A stretch of 9,671 nucleotides of DNA from Candidatus Nanohaloarchaea archaeon (GTDB lineage Archaea > EX4484-52 > DAOVKX01). The position numbers were made by a program, and so were the translations under genes. Under the pieces are notes generated by a model that saw only the letters and a program-made list of their open reading frames with translations, made no database searches and was not told the DNA's origin. Positions 6,715 to 9,671 of this stretch are shown in pieces. Within the stretch, counting starts at the first letter, position 1, and each line of letters starts with the position of its first letter. Location: contig DAOVKX010000039.1 of assembly GCA_030631505.1 (NCBI GenBank), positions 1-9,671 of the forward strand, in the 5' to 3' direction.

Positions 6715-6717
6715 TAA

Positions 6718-7551
6718 ATGATTACAAAATCAATTCTGAAAAAAAGTTACATCAAAAGAAAACTCTGGTGCCATAAAGGTGACTCTGGCAGACTTCTTGT
6801 TATTGGTGGTAATAAAAAATACACAGGTTCACCTGCACTTGTAGGATTGGCCGCATACAGGTCAGGCACTGATTTGGTCACAATTGCTGCGCCGGAAAGG
6901 CCGGCAGACATAGCTGCCTGTTTTTCCCCTGATTTGATAACTGTCCCGCTTAAAGGAGATTGCATAAAGAAAAAACATATTAAAACCCTGCTGGAACTAT
7001 CCAAAGGCGCGACAGCACTGGCAATTGGCTCCAGGATAGGAAGGGAAAAAGAAACAGTAAAAGCAGTCTGCAAATTTCTGGAAAAAACAGACTTGCCAAC
7101 CGTAATAGACGCAGAAGGGATAAGGGCCGTAGCAGGCAAAAAAGAAATAATTGCAGGAAAGAAATTCATCCTGACCCCGCACGCAGACGAGTTTTACGCT
7201 TTAAGTGGAATAAAAGTTAATGAAAATATTGAACGACGGACTAACATTGTAAAGAAAACCACAAAGACCTTAAAAACCACAATCCTGCTTAAAGGTCATA
7301 TTGACATAATTTCTGATGGCAAAAAAACTGAACTGAACAAAACAGGAAATCCATACATGACAGTTGGCGGAACAGGAGATGTTCTAAGCGGAATATGCGG
7401 GGCATTGTTGGCAGGAGGAGCCAGTACATTTGATGCGGCATGCGCAGCAGCATACATCTGCGGTCGGTCGGGAGATATCGCCGCAAAAGAACTCAAAGAA
7501 GGTCTGATGGCTTCTGACATTATTGATTTGATTCCTTACGTGATAAGATAG
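6718..7551 (+). CDS. nnrD: ADP/ATP-dependent NAD(P)H-hydrate dehydratase
   Basis: This 277-residue cytoplasmic enzyme of the ribokinase-like fold would dehydrate the damaged cofactor S-NAD(P)HX back to NAD(P)H using ADP or ATP. The family motifs appear in order: HKGDSGRLLVIGG (19-31), the DADAL-equivalent DAEG (131-134), LTPHADEF (152-159), LLKG (190-193), and GNPYMTVGGTGDVLSG (210-225) with catalytic Asp221. Length matches stand-alone bacterial enzymes such as YxkO (about 276). Archaeal versions are often fused to the NnrE epimerase; that domain is absent here and no separate epimerase is in the window, so the R-epimer would need repair elsewhere or spontaneous epimerisation. It diverges from gapN, a likely NAD(P)H producer, and has its own promoter and Shine-Dalgarno site. 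Confidence 0.95.
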   Translation: MITKSILKKSYIKRKLWCHKGDSGRLLVIGGNKKYTGSPALVGLAAYRSGTDLVTIAAPERPADIAACFSPDLITVPLKGDCIKKKHIKTLLELSKGATALAIGSRIGREKETVKAVCKFLEKTDLPTVIDAEGIRAVAGKKEIIAGKKFILTPHADEFYALSGIKVNENIERRTNIVKKTTKTLKTTILLKGHIDIISDGKKTELNKTGNPYMTVGGTGDVLSGICGALLAGGASTFDAACAAAYICGRSGDIAAKELKEGLMASDIIDLIPYVIR

Positions 7552-7565
7552 ATTTTTATTTTTTT
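7552..7565 (+). promoter_or_regulatory. T-rich stretch: nnrD terminator and/or TATA region of the next gene
   Basis: ATTTTTATTTTTTC follows the nnrD stop at once. Its T runs fit an archaeal U-tract terminator. The part TTTTTATT (7553-7560) is also centred about 26 bases before the ATG at 7582 and could act as the TATA-like box of the downstream gene, which has no Shine-Dalgarno site. Confidence 0.4.
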
Positions 7566-7581
7566 CTGATAATATTTCTAT

Positions 7582-8244
7582 ATGAGTCTCTACACGGTGT
7601 TTAATAAAATCATAAACGACATCAATAATTTAACTCCTGAAGAACGAGAAAAAGAGTACAGAAATATGGTACAAAAAGCATACTCAGGTAATAAGCATAT
7701 CAACTGTGTTTGGGCTGGCACAATACCGCACAAAAAATACGTTCTAAAACACATAATCGATAAAACAGGCAATAACCTAAAAATATTCACAGAGGAGTTT
7801 GATAAATTGTTTCTGGAAGATAAAGAAATCCTGAACCATCTTGAAAGTGCAGTTAACCGTGGGGTCAATATAGATGTTATAGTTGAAAAATACGGAGAAC
7901 AAGATAAAGATTTTATGAAATTCATAAAAAAACACCCGCGTAATGTTTCACTATATCAGCTTAAAGAAGAAACAAAGATTAACCAGCCTTCCTCAATGCC
8001 TTTCTCAGTTGGGTTAAGTGAAGAGACTATTAAAAATTTCAAAGTGTTTGGCAATAAATATCTCTATATAGTCAACAGAGAATACCACACCTTCATTAAA
8101 GAGCCTCACGAAATAGGCGGTTTTCCAATTGAAGAAAAGGACATAGATAGCGTCGCACATTTCAACTATAAACATGGAAAAATGATAAATGATATATTCG
8201 AAAAAGAACTTCTGCCCAAAAGTGAAAAAATCATTCTAACATAA
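7582..8244 (+). CDS. Hypothetical protein, PLD-like fold with degenerate HKD motif (paralogue 1)
   Basis: This 220-residue soluble protein has no clear catalytic motif. It shares an order of elements with the next gene: a strand ending in cysteine (INCVW, 40-44), KKYV and a helix, KIFTEEFDKLFLED (67-80), GVNIDVIVE (94-102), a strand pair at NFKVFGNKYLYIV (152-164), EPHE (174-177), and VAHFNYKHGKMINDIFE (191-207). That pattern resembles one lobe of the phospholipase-D-like fold, where HxKxxxxD would sit in the NFKVFGNKYLYIV region, but the His, Lys and Asp are not there, so catalysis is unlikely. Residues 15-30 are a charged helical lead-in not seen in the paralogue, and an insert lies at about 125-150. 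A binding or sensory role is a guess. It starts 30 bases after nnrD. Confidence 0.75.
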   Translation: MSLYTVFNKIINDINNLTPEEREKEYRNMVQKAYSGNKHINCVWAGTIPHKKYVLKHIIDKTGNNLKIFTEEFDKLFLEDKEILNHLESAVNRGVNIDVIVEKYGEQDKDFMKFIKKHPRNVSLYQLKEETKINQPSSMPFSVGLSEETIKNFKVFGNKYLYIVNREYHTFIKEPHEIGGFPIEEKDIDSVAHFNYKHGKMINDIFEKELLPKSEKIILT

Positions 8245-8275
8245 ATATGAAAAATTAAAGATTCATATATCTTGC

Positions 8276-8836
8276 ATGAGTTTTGATTTTTCTTCTTGTT
8301 ATATGTCAATAGACACAAAAGAATTTGACAGTCTTGATTTGGTTAAACAAATTATAAAAAACTCAGTTGAAAAAAGCGAAAATAATGTTGTATGTATACA
8401 TAGTTTAGAAACAAAAAAATACGCAACACGGTGTTTAATTGACAATGCAAAAGGTCATGTAAGCATATTCACAGGTTCTCTTGAAGACATGTATCTTGAA
8501 GAACCGCTTGAACTAAAAGCATATAAAAATGCTTTAGATAGTGGTGTAAAAATAGGTGTAGTGGTTGAAGATAAAGAAATTGGAAAAGTACACAAGAGTT
8601 TAAGTAAATTAAAGTGTTATTATCTATATAAAAGCAAACTTAAAGGAGCGAATTTAAACAATCATTTCTTGCTAACCGGCAAACATGTATTAATAGAAGA
8701 GCCACATGAACATAAAAACTTAGAGCCAAATGCTCGCATTTTTTTAAACGATACTGTTGGCTCCTCAAATATATATGATATATTTAAAGAAATTCTAAAA
8801 CATAGCGAACCATTAGAAACTATAACTCAATCATGA
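8276..8836 (+). CDS. Hypothetical protein, PLD-like fold with degenerate HKD motif (paralogue 2)
   Basis: This 186-residue soluble protein is a diverged tandem copy of its upstream neighbour, 31 bases away. Matching elements are NVVCIHS (37-43), KKYATRCLID (47-56), VSIFTGSLEDMYLEEP (62-77), GVKIGVVVE (90-98), NHFLLTGKHVLIEEPHE (129-145) and RIFLND...IYDIFKEIL (154-174). NHFLLTGKHVLI looks like the HKD strand-turn-strand of phospholipase D proteins, with His130 kept but the Lys and Asp lost. The pattern recalls bacterial PLD-like orphan proteins that end in a phenylalanine-asparagine strand and an IF helix; I recall no tested function for them. The start is moderately sure: ATG 8276 gives MSF, similar to MSL in the paralogue, but Met10 at 8303 is possible. 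Its last 10 bases overlap the end of the RDD gene on the other strand. Confidence 0.75.
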   Translation: MSFDFSSCYMSIDTKEFDSLDLVKQIIKNSVEKSENNVVCIHSLETKKYATRCLIDNAKGHVSIFTGSLEDMYLEEPLELKAYKNALDSGVKIGVVVEDKEIGKVHKSLSKLKCYYLYKSKLKGANLNNHFLLTGKHVLIEEPHEHKNLEPNARIFLNDTVGSSNIYDIFKEILKHSEPLETITQS

Positions 8837-9207
8837 ACCACATAAGTCTTTGCGATTTTGTCGTGAAAGCCCTGTTTCTTACTGTCAATTGCTATCCACA
8901 GAAAACCAAGCATTAAAACCATTCCACTCACAAACTTACCTATGGTTTCCCTTATCAGAGCGCTGACTAATCCAATACCGCCATGATTTTTGCCTATGAA
9001 AAATTGAGCATCAGACTTTTTTACATTAATGACTTTAATCCCGCAGATTTTTTTGCCTATAGAAAAGCCATAATGCGCAACCAAAAATAAATTTATAAAC
9101 GCTCCCAGACCCAGAAGCATGGGATATCCCCGGAAAATAATCAGCAAGCAGAAAACTCCATCAATTATCGCCGCCAAAAGCCGTCTCCAGAAACCCGCGT
9201 ATTTCAT
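8827..9207 (-). CDS. RDD-family integral membrane protein
   Basis: This 126-residue inner-membrane protein has the RDD layout: YAGFWRRLLAAIID (3-16; Arg8/Arg9 and Asp16), GKKICGIKVI (51-60), RETIGK (86-91), and the closing WIAIDSKKQGFHDKIAKTYVV (from 104), in which the second conserved Asp and the xHDKxAxT motif are clear. Hydrophobic segments at about 10-26, 29-46 and 93-109 would be three membrane helices. Length is normal for the single-domain family. Some RDD proteins are reported as cation antiporters and others as insertion or quality-control partners, so no specific function is claimed. It ends tail to tail with the PLD-like gene and lies 37 bases downstream of the HIT gene. Confidence 0.9.
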   Translation of the reverse strand: MKYAGFWRRLLAAIIDGVFCLLIIFRGYPMLLGLGAFINLFLVAHYGFSIGKKICGIKVINVKKSDAQFFIGKNHGGIGLVSALIRETIGKFVSGMVLMLGFLWIAIDSKKQGFHDKIAKTYVVHD

Positions 9208-9229
9208 AACTTATTATTAGAAAACTTGG

Positions 9230-9237
9230 TTTATATA
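9230..9237 (-). promoter_or_regulatory. TATA box of the RDD gene
   Basis: TATATAAA on the minus strand is centred about 26-27 bases before the ATG at 9207 and lies wholly in the 37-base gap after the HIT gene. No Shine-Dalgarno match precedes the ATG, so a separate leaderless transcript is likely. Confidence 0.55.
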
Positions 9238-9244
9238 GTTTGTT

Positions 9245-9670
9245 TTATCCTTTCAAAACATCTGCATCTTTTTTCAGCTTCCTGAAGGTCTCATTTATTG
9301 GCTCAGGCATCACTTTTGTGTCTGCTGTTATCTCCATAAAGCCGAAATCTCTTTTGTATCTTGGAACTATATGAATATGCAGATGCTCAATAGAGCCACC
9401 TGAAGGGTCGCCGCCCATGTTTATTCCGACATTAAACGCCAGAGGATTTAATGTTTTTTTAAGCAATTTAATTGTCTTTTTGAGAAGTGAAAACATTTTT
9501 GTATAATCTTCTTCAGTAAGTTCTTCCAGCCACACAACATGCCTTACAGGTATAATTTCCAGATGCCCGACATTGTACGGAAACAGGTTCATAACGACCA
9601 GAAAATCTTTGTCCTTGTAAAGAACTTTGGAAGGAACCTCTTTGCTCCCTTTCACAAGTTTGCAAAACAA
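9245..9670 (-). CDS. HIT-family nucleotide hydrolase/transferase, probably 5'-truncated by window edge
   Basis: This histidine-triad protein would hydrolyse or phosphorolyse a dinucleotide polyphosphate or nucleotide conjugate in the cytoplasm. The triad HLHIHIV (96-102) is intact with His98 as the likely nucleophile. Other family features are NLFPYNVGHLEIIPVRHV (28-45) and NVGINMGGDPSGG (80-92). The tail GFMEITADTKVMPEPINET (110-128) resembles Ap4A-phosphorylase-like HIT proteins, so that subfamily is plausible. The first visible codon is TTG at the very edge, followed by FCKLVKG; HIT proteins usually read CxFCKxxxG here, so this TTG is more likely an internal leucine than a start and the gene probably continues past 9671. 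At least 141 of probably about 145-165 residues are present. Confidence 0.92.
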   Translation of the reverse strand: MFCKLVKGSKEVPSKVLYKDKDFLVVMNLFPYNVGHLEIIPVRHVVWLEELTEEDYTKMFSLLKKTIKLLKKTLNPLAFNVGINMGGDPSGGSIEHLHIHIVPRYKRDFGFMEITADTKVMPEPINETFRKLKKDADVLKG

Positions 9671-9671
9671 A

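Noticed and set aside
6747..7169. A 140-codon open frame on the minus strand inside nnrD
   Set aside because: It is antisense to well-conserved nnrD motifs, its composition is that of a shadow frame (rich in Ser, Pro, Ala), and it has no ribosome-binding site or TATA box.
1..9671. CRISPR arrays, tRNA or rRNA genes, insertion sequences
   Set aside because: I found no spaced direct repeats, no tRNA-like cloverleaf arms with CCA or GTTC-type loops, and no transposase or terminal repeats.

Overview
This AT-rich window appears to come from an uncultivated archaeon. The evidence is as follows. The aldehyde dehydrogenase resembles crenarchaeal GapN (GQRCDA active site). Several genes have a TATA-like box centred about 26-28 nt before the start codon and no Shine-Dalgarno site, which is the arrangement of leaderless archaeal transcripts. 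Two other genes have a GGTGAT ribosome-binding site. The small, compact gene set would suit a reduced lineage such as DPANN, but the lineage cannot be fixed from this window. I see no rRNA, tRNA, CRISPR array or insertion sequence, and no gene-free stretch longer than about 105 bases.

Left block (1-3123, + strand): three glycosyltransferase genes overlap by 4 bases each. The first is a 5'-truncated eukaryote-type (GT3) glycogen synthase. The second is a 196-residue orphan N-terminal half of a GT-B enzyme. The third is a complete GT4/GlgA-like glycosyltransferase. The overlaps suggest translational coupling and a shared role in making an alpha-glucan or related polysaccharide.

Middle block (3140-6612, - strand): read in the transcribed direction, this holds gapN (non-phosphorylating glyceraldehyde-3-phosphate dehydrogenase), a short five-cysteine protein resembling the MTHFR C-terminal/MetV domain, a thioredoxin-reductase-like flavoprotein that lacks the CxxC pair, and a GNAT acetyltransferase. 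A long imperfect hairpin spans the gapN stop codon.

Right block (6718-9671): nnrD (NAD(P)HX dehydratase) diverges from gapN across a 105-base promoter region. After it come two tandem, diverged paralogues that look like a phospholipase-D-like fold with a decayed HKD motif. An RDD-family membrane protein lies tail to tail with the second of these. A HIT-family protein, probably cut at its 5' end, runs off the right edge.

Functional links are inferred. GapN would make NAD(P)H from glycolytic intermediates, the TrxR-like flavoprotein would move electrons between NADPH and a carrier such as ferredoxin, and NnrD would repair hydrated NAD(P)H. The glycosyltransferases would store or use the sugar feeding that route. 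The most unusual items are the half-glycosyltransferase coupled to two full-length ones and the paired PLD-like proteins of unknown role.
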